Shown piece after piece: positions 1 to 6,377 of a DNA stretch of 22,167 bases (the first letter of the stretch is position 1; every line of letters begins with the position of its first letter). Source of the stretch: JACMLD01 sp964245425 (GTDB taxonomy: Bacteria > Bacteroidota > Bacteroidia > Chitinophagales > Chitinophagaceae); NCBI GenBank assembly GCA_964245425.1, contig CAXTMV010000064.1:1-22167 (forward strand). The letters run 5' to 3'. The notes under the pieces were generated by a model that was given only the letters and a program-made list of their open reading frames with translations, did not search any database and was not told the DNA's origin. Both the position numbers and the translations under genes were made by a program.

Positions 1-63
1 AAAATATTGCTCCGCAGGATAATTCTTTTTTTAATGATACTGAACTAGTTGCACGCTATGCAA

Positions 64-90
64 TTGTTTTGATTTTTTACCGTTATTTTG
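64..90 (+). promoter_or_regulatory. Weak candidate promoter for the phosphorylase gene
   Basis: TTATTTTG at 83-90 matches the Bacteroidota -7 consensus TAnnTTTG at 7 of 8 positions, and a TTG lies 16 bp upstream at 64-66. The spacing is slightly short. The predicted start of transcription is about 20 bases before the ATG at 120. I see no Shine-Dalgarno sequence. Confidence 0.25.
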
Positions 91-119
91 CGTGCCCGAT
101 TGTTCAAAAATAATTTAAT

Positions 120-1737
120 ATGAATTTTAAGAAATTTAAAGTACCCTACACACCGGAAGACCGCTACTCAAAAAAAATCGCCTATTTCTCCATGGAATTT
201 GCTGTGCACCAGCCGCTGAAGATCTACAGCGGGGGGCTCGGGTTTCTATCGGGTAGCCATATGCGCAGTGCTTACGAGCTGAAACAGAACCTGGTAGGTA
301 TCGGCATCCTGTGGAAATACGGATATTATGACCAGGCCCGTAACCAGGACCAGACCCTGCAGGTTACCTGGATGGAAAAAAACAGCAACTTCCTGGAAGA
401 CACCGGTATTAAATTCCAGGTAAATATTCACGAACACGCGGTTTGGGTAAAAGTATTTTACCTGAACCCCGAAACATTTAAAAGCGCGCCCATATTTTTA
501 TTGAGCACGGATTTGCCCGAAAACGATTATGTGTCGCAAACCATCACCCACCGCTTATATGATGCCAACGTAGCTACCAAGGTTGCCCAGTTTATTTTAT
601 TGGGTGTAGGGGGTGCCAAACTAATGGATGAGATTGGGTTTAACCCGGATCTGTATCACCTGAACGAAGCACATGCCATCAGTGCCTCCTTTTACCTATA
701 CCAGAAATTTAATAAGAATATAAGCGAAGTAAAAAAACGCCTGGTATTTACCACGCATACCCCGGAAGAAGCAGGCAATGAGAAGCACGATATCTACTTA
801 TGTCATAAAATGAGTTATTTCTGCGGCCTGAGCCTGGANNNNNNNNNNGCTGGTTGCCTTGCGGTTTGCAAAACTGGCTAATGGCGTATCTGCCCTGCAC
901 GGCCATGTGTCAAGGGCATTGTGGAGCAAATACGAAGGCATTTGCCCCATCATTTCCATTACCAATGCACAGAATTACCGGTATTGGGCAGACAAGCAGT
1001 TGTATGATAAAATGGAGAAAGGCGATGATTTCTGGTTCGACGACCGGAAAAAGCACCTGAAAAAAAGAGCGTTTGAAATAGTGGCCGACCAGACCGGTAA
1101 AATATTCGACCCCAATGTATTTACCATGGTGTGGGCAAGGCGCTTTGCAGGATACAAACGCGCCGAACTGATTACCCGCGACATTGAACGCTTCAACCGC
1201 CTGACCAGTAATGCAAAATATCCCGTGCAGATCATCTGGGGCGGCAAGCCTTATCCAATGGATTACCCCGCCATCAACGATTTTAATCACCTGGTGCACC
1301 TTAGCAAGGGATATAAAAATGTGGCTGTGGTAATTGGCTATGAACTGGCGCTTTCCAAAAGAATGAAACAGGCGGCCGATTGCTGGTTAAACAATCCACG
1401 GGTGCCCCGCGAAGCATCCGGCACCAGCGGCATGACAGCCGCCATGAACGGTGCCGTCAATTTTTCTACCGACGATGGATGGATACCAGAATTCGTAAAC
1501 CATGGCAACAACGGCTTTGTGGTGCCCAAGGCAGACTATGCCAATATGCATGTTCAGCAACAGGATGAGTATGATCTCAACAAACTGTACGACATACTGG
1601 AAAAAGAGATCCTGCCCCTGTACTACGACAACTACGAAACCTGGCGCCAGGTTATTAAAAACGGGATGCGCGATGTTCGTTTCCAGTTTGAAAGCAACCG
1701 CATGGCCAATGAATATTATGAGTTATTGTATAAATAA
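120..1737 (+). CDS. glgP: Alpha-glucan phosphorylase-like enzyme (GT35, short bacterial form), interrupted by an assembly gap
   Basis: This is a GT35 glycogen/alpha-glucan phosphorylase-family enzyme; classical members release glucose-1-phosphate from alpha-1,4-glucans using pyridoxal phosphate. The N-terminal part carries IYSGGLGFLSGSHMRSAYEL and HLNEAHAISASFYLYQ. After the gap come ALRFAKLANGVSALHG, ARRFAGYKRAELI and EASGTSGMTAAMNGAVNFST. It is the short form (about 550 residues) rather than the 800-residue E. coli type. The reading frame is open from ATG 120 to the gap and resumes in another frame at 850 (L-V-A-L-R-F-A-K), so one gene is split only by missing assembly bases; the family alignment suggests that more than 10 bases are absent. 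Odd point: where E. coli and rabbit enzymes have the PLP lysine (GNMK), this protein has Thr (codon 1435-1437). It is followed by its own terminator. The family is certain; phosphorylase activity is not. Confidence 0.88.
839..848. other. Assembly gap (10 N) inside the phosphorylase-like gene
   Basis: Ten Ns interrupt the coding region. The codon phase is 837 before the gap and 850 after it, 13 bases apart, so a 10-base gap would shift the frame; a true length divisible by three restores it. The Ns are probably a placeholder. Confidence 0.97.
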
Positions 1738-1761
1738 ATAAGAGAAAAAGCGCTTTTCTTC

Positions 1762-1794
1762 ATCCCTCCCGTTAACCCGGGAGGGATTTTTTTT
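1762..1794 (+). terminator. Intrinsic terminator of the phosphorylase-like gene
   Basis: A perfect 10-bp stem, ATCCCTCCCG (1762-1771) with CGGGAGGGAT (1778-1787), encloses the 6-base loop TTAACC and runs into eight T residues (1787-1794). It begins 24 bases after the stop codon at 1735-1737. Confidence 0.93.
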
Positions 1795-1998
1795 AACAGC
1801 GCTAACAGGGCTACGAGAACAAAGAGACAAGGAGGTTTGTAGCAACGCTTTTTCTCTGCTGGCGCTGTGCGATATCATTTTCTGCGTGCTGCACGTTCTT
1901 TTCCCTTTGTTCTCTCAGCTCTTTTCTTGTAGCCGGTTAAGTAATTTCTCTTTTCGAAGCATCGATCCCTACCATCACTCACTTAAAAAGATGCTTTT
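1795..1998. other. Non-coding stretch with a broken inverted repeat
   Basis: I see no credible gene here. GGCTAC (1809-1814) plus GAGAACAAAG (1815-1824) is complementary to CTTTGTTCTC (1905-1914) plus GTAGCC (1929-1934), with an unpaired interruption in the right arm. It may be a decayed intergenic repeat; no function can be assigned. Confidence 0.4.
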
Positions 1999-2189
1999 AT
2001 GAAAAAAACATGCTGCTGGTACAAGCCTGCCTGCTGGCGGGCGATGAGCTACCTGAAAGCACAGCAGCTGCCAACAATACCGAGCTGGACGTTCTTACCT
2101 GGAAATTGCAACTGGAGCCCGGCGAAACAAAGAAAGTAAGGATCAGCTACAGCGTCAAATATCCAAAAGACAAATACGTAAACCTTTAA
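1999..2189 (+). pseudogene. Remnant of a DUF4139 (mucoidy inhibitor A-like) gene
   Basis: From ATG 2010 to TAA 2187-2189 an open frame encodes 59 residues. Its tail, with LTWKLQLEPGETKK, RISYSVKYPKDK and a final VNL, resembles the C-terminus of DUF4139/MuiA-like proteins, which are normally about 550-600 residues. The beginning (MLLVQACLLAG) looks like a signal peptide. An upstream ATG at 1999 followed by seven A residues is out of frame by one base; an eighth A would give MKKNMLLVQACLLA. The simplest reading is a large internal deletion joining the signal-peptide start to the C-terminus, possibly with a poly-A frameshift. A functional mini-protein is unlikely but not excluded. Family assignment rests on recalled motifs. 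Confidence 0.6.
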
Positions 2190-2200
2190 CCGTTCAGATG

Positions 2201-2249
2201 GTTCGGCGTTCGCTTGCCCGCGGGTTGATTCGGCAAACGAGCGCCGGAC
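2201..2249. other. Strong imperfect hairpin between the gene remnant and the regulator pair
   Basis: GTTCGGCGTTCGCTTGCC (2201-2218) pairs with GGCAAACGAGCGCCGGAC (2232-2249) at 15 of 18 positions across a 13-base loop; two of the three mismatches would be G-U pairs in plus-strand RNA. It lies between convergent units, 45 bases past the end of the minus-strand regulator, but has no T tract on either side. It may stabilise or end transcripts. Confidence 0.4.
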
Positions 2250-2293
2250 TTTCGAACTGTTTTAATTCGAACTTCCTACCATTTGAAATGGCT

Positions 2294-2923
2294 TTATTCT
2301 TTCGGGGTGTTCCGTTTTGGGCGCAGCAGGTGTTTCAGTCGGCTAAAGGTTTCAGGCTTGATATTGAGGTAAGATGCCAGGTATTTTTGTGGCATCCGTT
2401 GCAGCATATCAGGATGGTTGCGCATATAATTCAGAAATCGTTCGCGGGTGGTGGTGTTGAGGTATTTAAAATCGCGCTGATCTTTTTTTATGAACATCTC
2501 CGTGAGGATCAAACGACCCAGCTTTTCGGTCTTTGGAAATGCCTGGTAGATCATCTGAATATTGGCATAACTCATAGACAGAAAAGTAACCGGTTCTATT
2601 GCCTCGATGATACAGTCGGAAGGCTGTTGCAGGTTAAAAGAAATTTCGGAATGGATCATATGCCCTTCCGTTGACAATTGGATCGTGATTTCCTTCTTTT
2701 TAACCAGCATGTATTTTCTTGCCAGGCCTTTCATGATAATATTAAAATACTTATCGGTCTCCCCTACTTTCAGCACTTTTGTTTTCTTCCCGAATTTCCT
2801 GATTTCGAAATAAGGTGCTATCAGGTCAAATTCTGCCGGGCTCATATCTATGAAGCGCCTGAAATAAGTATAGACGGTCTCCAGATAGTGTTTGTATAAT
2901 ACCTGCTCGTTCATTGATAACAT
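2294..2923 (-). CDS. Crp/Fnr-family transcriptional regulator (second of a tandem pair)
   Basis: A 209-residue protein with the layout of the short Crp/Fnr regulators common in Bacteroidota: an N-terminal cyclic-nucleotide-binding-type beta-barrel (about residues 40-125, containing KVGETDKYFNIIMKGLARKY), a linker helix and a compact C-terminal helix-turn-helix, QKYLASYLNIKPETFSRLKH. I do not see the phosphate-binding motif with the conserved Arg that marks cAMP-responsive Crp (the corresponding stretch reads NLQQPSDCIIEAIEP), so its ligand is unknown. It starts 11 bases after the stop codon of its upstream paralogue and is almost certainly co-transcribed with it. An internal Met, three codons in (MNEQV), is an alternative start. 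Targets cannot be read from the sequence. Confidence 0.87.
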   Translation of the reverse strand: MLSMNEQVLYKHYLETVYTYFRRFIDMSPAEFDLIAPYFEIRKFGKKTKVLKVGETDKYFNIIMKGLARKYMLVKKKEITIQLSTEGHMIHSEISFNLQQPSDCIIEAIEPVTFLSMSYANIQMIYQAFPKTEKLGRLILTEMFIKKDQRDFKYLNTTTRERFLNYMRNHPDMLQRMPQKYLASYLNIKPETFSRLKHLLRPKRNTPKE

Positions 2924-2934
2924 AAGCTTTTACA

Positions 2935-3504
2935 TTAACGCCGCAGCAGGTGTTTATACCTGCTGAATGTTTCGGGTTTCATATTGAGATAAGAAGCCAG
3001 GTATTTTTGTTGCACGCGTTGCACAAATTCGCTGTTCTCCTTCATGAACCTGACAAACCTTTCACGTGGCTCCTGGCGCAGCCGGTCATATTCCCAGGTT
3101 TCTTTTTGCAGCAGCCAGTCCAGAATGATGAGCCTGCCCACTCTTTCCATGTTATAACCCACGCTGTACACTTTCTCCAGGTTTTCGTAACTGATGCCCA
3201 GTAAAATACAGGGCTCCAATGTTTCCACGACGTATTCGGAAGGTTGCTGGGAAAGGAAAGAAACAGATGAACAAATGAGATCATCTTCTTTGGCAAGCTG
3301 GGTAATTACTTCTTCTTTGTTCTTATAGAAGAATTTCCTAATCAATCCCTTTTGGATAATATAGAGGTATTTCTCCACTTCGCCTTTATTCGTAAGAATA
3401 TGCTTTTTATCGCAATTAAAAGTTTCAAGCAACATCGTTATCTGCTCAAACTCCTGCTGCGTTATCTGTGTATATTGTGTAAGATACTTATAGAGGTTTT
3501 GCAT
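2935..3504 (-). CDS. Crp/Fnr-family transcriptional regulator (first of a tandem pair)
   Basis: A 189-residue paralogue of the next gene. It has the same architecture: a cNMP-binding-type barrel (NKGEVEKYLYIIQKGLIRKF region), then the C-terminal helix-turn-helix QKYLASYLNMKPETFSRYKH, nearly identical to its neighbour's recognition region. The sensory half differs more (FLSQQPSEYVVETLEP against NLQQPSDCIIEAIEP). Again no canonical cAMP-binding Arg is evident. The similar DNA-reading helices suggest overlapping operators while the inputs may differ; this is inference. A good upstream promoter (3548-3577) supports this as the first gene of a two-gene unit. Confidence 0.87.
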   Translation of the reverse strand: MQNLYKYLTQYTQITQQEFEQITMLLETFNCDKKHILTNKGEVEKYLYIIQKGLIRKFFYKNKEEVITQLAKEDDLICSSVSFLSQQPSEYVVETLEPCILLGISYENLEKVYSVGYNMERVGRLIILDWLLQKETWEYDRLRQEPRERFVRFMKENSEFVQRVQQKYLASYLNMKPETFSRYKHLLRR

Positions 3505-3547
3505 AGTATATGTCTGGTCTGCAAATAAGTTTCAGACGAATGCTGTC

Positions 3548-3577
3548 TAAAGTTAAAATAAATTAGCGTGACAGCAA
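3548..3577 (-). promoter_or_regulatory. Candidate promoter of the tandem Crp/Fnr genes
   Basis: Read on the minus strand, TTG (3577-3575) is followed after 19 bp by TAACTTTA (3555-3548), a 7-of-8 match to TAnnTTTG. Transcription would start near 3541, leaving a leader of about 37 bases before the ATG at 3504. Confidence 0.45.
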
Positions 3578-3763
3578 CAACAGCATTTAAATAATGCCCT
3601 ATTTAAATGCCCTTTTAACCGCAGTCTTTAGTGAAAGTACGCAGGTTGACCGGCCCGGCCGGCTGATGGCTGCGGCTATCGCAAGCACCCGCCCCGGAAA
3701 AGGCGCACCAGACCAGGGGCCGGCAACCAAAGGCTTCCGCCCGCCAGCAACTTAAGTAGTTCC

Positions 3764-3787
3764 GGCAGCGGCCGCCCTGCCTTTTTT
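3764..3787 (+). terminator. Terminator-like hairpin upstream of icd
   Basis: GGCAG (3764-3768) pairs with CTGCC (3777-3781); skipping one bulged C, GG (3770-3771) can also pair with CC (3775-3776) around a three-base loop. Six T residues follow. No gene precedes it on this strand, so what it terminates is unclear. Confidence 0.45.
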
Positions 3788-3814
3788 GCTGCATGGAAAA
3801 TCCATCAAATTATG

Positions 3815-3822
3815 TAGGTTTG
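3815..3822 (+). promoter_or_regulatory. -7 element of the icd promoter
   Basis: TAGGTTTG is a perfect match to the Bacteroidota consensus TAnnTTTG. The ATG of icd begins 28 bases after it, giving a leader of about 22 bases. The best upstream TTG (3786-3788) is 26 bp away, longer than usual; ATG at 3793-3795 has the usual 19-bp spacing. A small inverted repeat, ATGGA-AAA-TCCAT (3793-3805), lies in the spacer. Confidence 0.5.
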
Positions 3823-3850
3823 CCATTCACTTAAAAATAAATACTTAACC

Positions 3851-5083
3851 ATGGCGCAAAAGATCAAAGTAGCCAAACCGGTAGTAGAGCTGGATGGCGA
3901 TGAAATGACAAGAATTATCTGGAAATTTATCAAAGACAAACTGATTCTTCCATACCTGGAGATTGATATTAAATATTACGACCTGGGCATGGAATACCGC
4001 GATACAACAGACGATAAGGTTACCGTTGATGCCGCCAATGCCATTAAAGAATATGGCGTGGGCATCAAATGCGCCACTATTACACCCGATGAAGCAAGGG
4101 TAAAGGAATTCAGCCTTAAACAGATGTGGAAGAGCCCCAATGGCACCATCCGGAATATCCTCGATGGCACTGTTTTCCGCGAGCCCATCGTTATTAATAA
4201 TATTCCCCGGCTGGTAACCAACTGGACGGCTCCCATCATTGTAGGCCGTCATGCTTTTGGCGACCAGTATCGTGCAACCGATACCGTTATCAAAGGCAAG
4301 GGCAAACTGACCATGACTTTTACCCCGGAAAACGGTGGCGAACCACAAGTGTTTGAGGTATTCAATTTTAAGGGTGATGGGGTGGCCATGAGCATGTACA
4401 ACACAGACGAAAGCATCAAAGGTTTTGCCCGCAGCTGCTTTAACATGGCACTCAGTAAAAAATGGCCGCTCTACCTGTCTACCAAGAACACCATCCTTAA
4501 AAAATACGATGGCCGCTTCAAAGACATTTTCCAGGAAATTTTTGACAAGGAGTTTACAACCGCTTTTGCTGCCGCCAACATTGTGTACGAACACCGCCTG
4601 ATCGATGATATGGTGGCCAGCGCCTTAAAATGGAACGGCAACTTTGTATGGGCCTGCAAGAATTACGACGGAGACGTGCAGAGTGATACCGTAGCCCAGG
4701 GATTTGGCAGCTTAGGACTGATGACTTCTGTACTGATAACACCCGACGGGCAAACAATGGAAGCAGAAGCCGCCCACGGTACAGTTACCCGTCATTACCG
4801 CGACCACCAGGCGGGCAAGCCTACCTCTACCAACCCGATTGCTTCTATATTTGCGTGGACAAGAGGATTGGCATTTCGTGGCAAGCTCGATGGTAACCAG
4901 CCCCTGATTGATTTTGCCAACGCACTCGAAGCGGTTTGTATTGAAACCGTGGAAGAAGGAAAAATGACCAAGGACCTGGCCGTTTGTATTCATGGCAACA
5001 AAGTGAAACACGGCGAACATTTCTTATATACAGAAGAATTCCTGGAAGCTATAAATGAGAATTTGCAGAAGAAAATTAAATAA
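3851..5083 (+). CDS. icd: NADP-dependent isocitrate dehydrogenase (dimeric, eukaryote-like type)
   Basis: Oxidatively decarboxylates isocitrate to 2-oxoglutarate with NADP+, a tricarboxylic acid cycle step in the cytoplasm. The 410-residue protein has the full length and motifs of the dimeric family shared with eukaryotic IDH1/2: VVELDGDEMTRIIW near the N-terminus, the substrate loop SPNGTIRNIL, GRHAFGDQYRATD, and the NADP-binding block AEAAHGTVTRHYRDH followed by STNPIASIFAWTRGL. This differs from E. coli-type Icd. The start is the ATG preceding AQKIKVAKPVVELDGDEM, where the homology begins, and a promoter lies just upstream. The stop codon is inside a long perfect inverted repeat that probably acts as terminator. 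It is a monocistronic housekeeping gene with no sign of transfer. Confidence 0.96.
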   Translation: MAQKIKVAKPVVELDGDEMTRIIWKFIKDKLILPYLEIDIKYYDLGMEYRDTTDDKVTVDAANAIKEYGVGIKCATITPDEARVKEFSLKQMWKSPNGTIRNILDGTVFREPIVINNIPRLVTNWTAPIIVGRHAFGDQYRATDTVIKGKGKLTMTFTPENGGEPQVFEVFNFKGDGVAMSMYNTDESIKGFARSCFNMALSKKWPLYLSTKNTILKKYDGRFKDIFQEIFDKEFTTAFAAANIVYEHRLIDDMVASALKWNGNFVWACKNYDGDVQSDTVAQGFGSLGLMTSVLITPDGQTMEAEAAHGTVTRHYRDHQAGKPTSTNPIASIFAWTRGLAFRGKLDGNQPLIDFANALEAVCIETVEEGKMTKDLAVCIHGNKVKHGEHFLYTEEFLEAINENLQKKIK

Positions 5084-5165
5084 ACATTCAAAAGTAAAAA
5101 TTCAAAAAGCCTTTGCCTGGATTGTCCGGTCAAAGGCTTTTTGAATTTTTACTTTTGAATGTTTA
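5081..5165. terminator. Bidirectional terminator: perfect 35-bp inverted repeat overlapping the icd stop codon
   Basis: Positions 5081-5115 are perfectly complementary to 5131-5165 across a 15-base loop (5116-5130); part of the loop can pair further. The core AAAAAGCCTTTG / CAAAGGCTTTTT gives a T-rich exit in either direction. The left arm starts with the TAA stop of icd (5081-5083), and the right arm ends three bases before the stop codon of the convergent gene at 5169. Both arms are built from the word ATTCAAAA/AAGTAAAAATTC. Confidence 0.85.
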
Positions 5166-5168
5166 ATT

Positions 5169-5357
5169 TTATTGCTTCTTTCCCTTTGTAGCATTATTAT
5201 CCTTGTCCGTTTTTAAACGGCCGGTTGTTTTCAGTTGCTGGTTAACGATCCATTCTATCTGGCCGTTTACGCTGCGAAAATCATCTGCCGCCCATTTTTC
5301 CAGCAGCTTGTATACGTCTTCATCTATTCTTAATACAAAGCTTTTCTTACCTGCCAT
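5169..5357 (-). CDS. Small ribbon-helix-helix (Arc-like) DNA-binding protein
   Basis: A 62-residue protein, KKSFVLRIDEDVYKLLEKW then ADDFRSVNGQIEWIVNQQL, with the pattern of the Arc/MetJ fold: a short beta-strand (residues 4-11) that inserts in the DNA major groove, helix A (about 13-26), a turn, and helix B (about 29-42). The tail (43-62) is Lys-rich and probably disordered. It begins 24 bases after the stop codon of the SPFH gene and should be co-transcribed with it. Small Arc-like proteins beside SPFH proteins are, to my recollection, a recurrent pairing, so a local repressor of the operon is the best guess; TGATAT half-sites overlie the operon promoter. No toxin gene is adjacent, so a toxin-antitoxin role is not supported. 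Confidence 0.8.
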   Translation of the reverse strand: MAGKKSFVLRIDEDVYKLLEKWAADDFRSVNGQIEWIVNQQLKTTGRLKTDKDNNATKGKKQ

Positions 5358-5381
5358 GCAAACGGCTTTAGTGATTAAAGG

Positions 5382-6260
5382 TTACTGGTACAGCGTGCCG
5401 GTGTTCAATACAGGGGTGGCTGCTTTCTCACCGCACAATACCACCATCAGGTTGCTTACCATGGCTGCTTTCTTTTCTTCGTCCAGGTTTACGATATTTT
5501 TTTTGCTGAGCATTTCCAGGGCCAGTTCTACCATGCCCACCGCACCTTCCACAATTTTAAACCGGGCAGCTACAATGGCAGTCGCCTGCTGGCGCTGCAA
5601 CATAGCCCCCGCTATTTCCGGCGCATAGGCCAGGTGGCTGATCCGCGCTTCCTTTATCAGGATACCCGCCGGTGCCAGGCGGTCATGCAATTCCTTTTCC
5701 AGCATCTCGTTTACTTTTTCGCCACCATCCCGCAACGTTATATCTGCTTTCTCGTCTTCCATCTGGTCGTACGGACAACTACTGGCCAGGTGCCGCACCG
5801 CGGCCTCGCTCTGTATGCCCACATACTGCTGGTAATCCGCCACTTCAAAAGCAGCTTTATAGGTATCGCGTACCTGCCATACAATCACCGCCGCAATTTC
5901 AATGGGATTACCCATTTTATCATTCACTTTCAGTTGCTGTCCATTCAGGTTCTGCGACCGCTGGGAAATACGATAGCTGGAATAAAAAGGATTTACCCAG
6001 GCCAATCCATTACTTTTTACAGTACCTACATATTTTCCAAAGAAAGTGCATACCCTTGCCTGGTTAGGGTTTACTACCATAATACCCTTAAATAAAAACA
6101 GGGCGATCAGCAGCAATGCCACCCCCAGTATTACCAGTACGGGATTACCAGTTTCTGCCTGGTTAGCCCCTGTAATAAAACAAATAACGGCGGCAATAAC
6201 GCTCGCCACAGAAAGTATTAATGCCAGGTATCCTGACATTGGTTTAAGTTCTTTTTCCAT
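5382..6260 (-). CDS. SPFH/band-7 domain membrane protein
   Basis: A 292-residue protein of the stomatin/prohibitin/flotillin/HflK superfamily. Two hydrophobic segments near the N-terminus (about residues 10-31 and 40-63) anchor it to the inner membrane. The SPFH domain follows (about 64-230), with VVNPNQARVCTFFGKYVGTV, GLAWVNPFY, the strand region PIEIAAVIVWQVRD and the helical part EKELHDRLAPAGILIKEARI. The C-terminal AGAMLQRQQATAIVAARFKIVEGAVGMVE region is the predicted oligomerising helix. Such proteins form large ring or cage assemblies that organise membrane domains or shield proteases; the specific client here is unknown. It is the first gene of a two-gene unit with the small DNA-binding protein downstream, and has a well-formed promoter at 6295-6325. 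Confidence 0.9.
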   Translation of the reverse strand: MEKELKPMSGYLALILSVASVIAAVICFITGANQAETGNPVLVILGVALLLIALFLFKGIMVVNPNQARVCTFFGKYVGTVKSNGLAWVNPFYSSYRISQRSQNLNGQQLKVNDKMGNPIEIAAVIVWQVRDTYKAAFEVADYQQYVGIQSEAAVRHLASSCPYDQMEDEKADITLRDGGEKVNEMLEKELHDRLAPAGILIKEARISHLAYAPEIAGAMLQRQQATAIVAARFKIVEGAVGMVELALEMLSKKNIVNLDEEKKAAMVSNLMVVLCGEKAATPVLNTGTLYQ

Positions 6261-6277
6261 TGCGATAAAATTTATAA

Positions 6278-6325
6278 TGATATTAAATTGATATCAAATT
6301 TATATATCAATTCTGAATTGTCAAA
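6278..6325 (-). promoter_or_regulatory. Promoter of the SPFH operon with overlapping TGATAT operator-like sites
   Basis: On the minus strand TTTG (6325-6322), a 19-bp spacer and TAAATTTG (6302-6295) form a perfect Bacteroidota promoter; transcription would start near 6288, about 28 bases before the ATG. TGATAT occurs at 6278-6283 and 6289-6294, exactly 11 bp apart, and inverted as ATATCA at 6291-6296 and 6304-6309. TTGATATCAA (6288-6297) is a perfect palindrome touching the -7 box. CAATTC-T-GAATTG (6308-6320) is a second dyad in the spacer. Binding by the operon's own ribbon-helix-helix protein is inferred. Confidence 0.6.
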
Positions 6326-6377
6326 ATTTATTACATTCCTTCCCTTTACCACATTCTTTTACCCTTATTTTTATAAC

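Larger units (their letters stand above)
3505..3814. other. Gene-free GC-rich intergenic stretch ending in a terminator-like hairpin
   Basis: The AT-rich left part (3505-3635) holds the regulator promoter. About 3640-3781 is strikingly GC-rich, with CCGGCCCGGCCGG near 3650, a GCCCC...GGGGC pairing across about 3690-3720, and GGCAGCGG/CCCTGCC (3764-3781) followed by T6 (3782-3787). I find no convincing open frame. A structured small RNA ending at 3787, or a transcription block in front of icd, are both possible; no known RNA family (RNase P, SRP RNA, tmRNA, 6S) is recognisable. Confidence 0.4.

Noticed and set aside
910..1299. Minus-strand open frame of 129 codons opposite the phosphorylase gene
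   Set aside because: It is a shadow of a strongly conserved gene, with no recognisable domain; similar long antisense frames lie opposite icd, galK, amylosucrase, the aldehyde dehydrogenase and the OmpA-family gene.
2198..2674. Plus-strand open frame of 158 codons over the regulator genes
   Set aside because: It is antisense to a clear Crp/Fnr gene; no promoter, domain or conserved motif.
5169..5357. Antitoxin of a toxin-antitoxin pair
   Set aside because: The Arc-like protein has no adjacent small toxin; its operon partner is an SPFH membrane protein.
6288..6377. Upstream start for the esterase
   Set aside because: The extra 30 codons overlap the SPFH promoter/operator region and precede a complete signal peptide starting at 6378.
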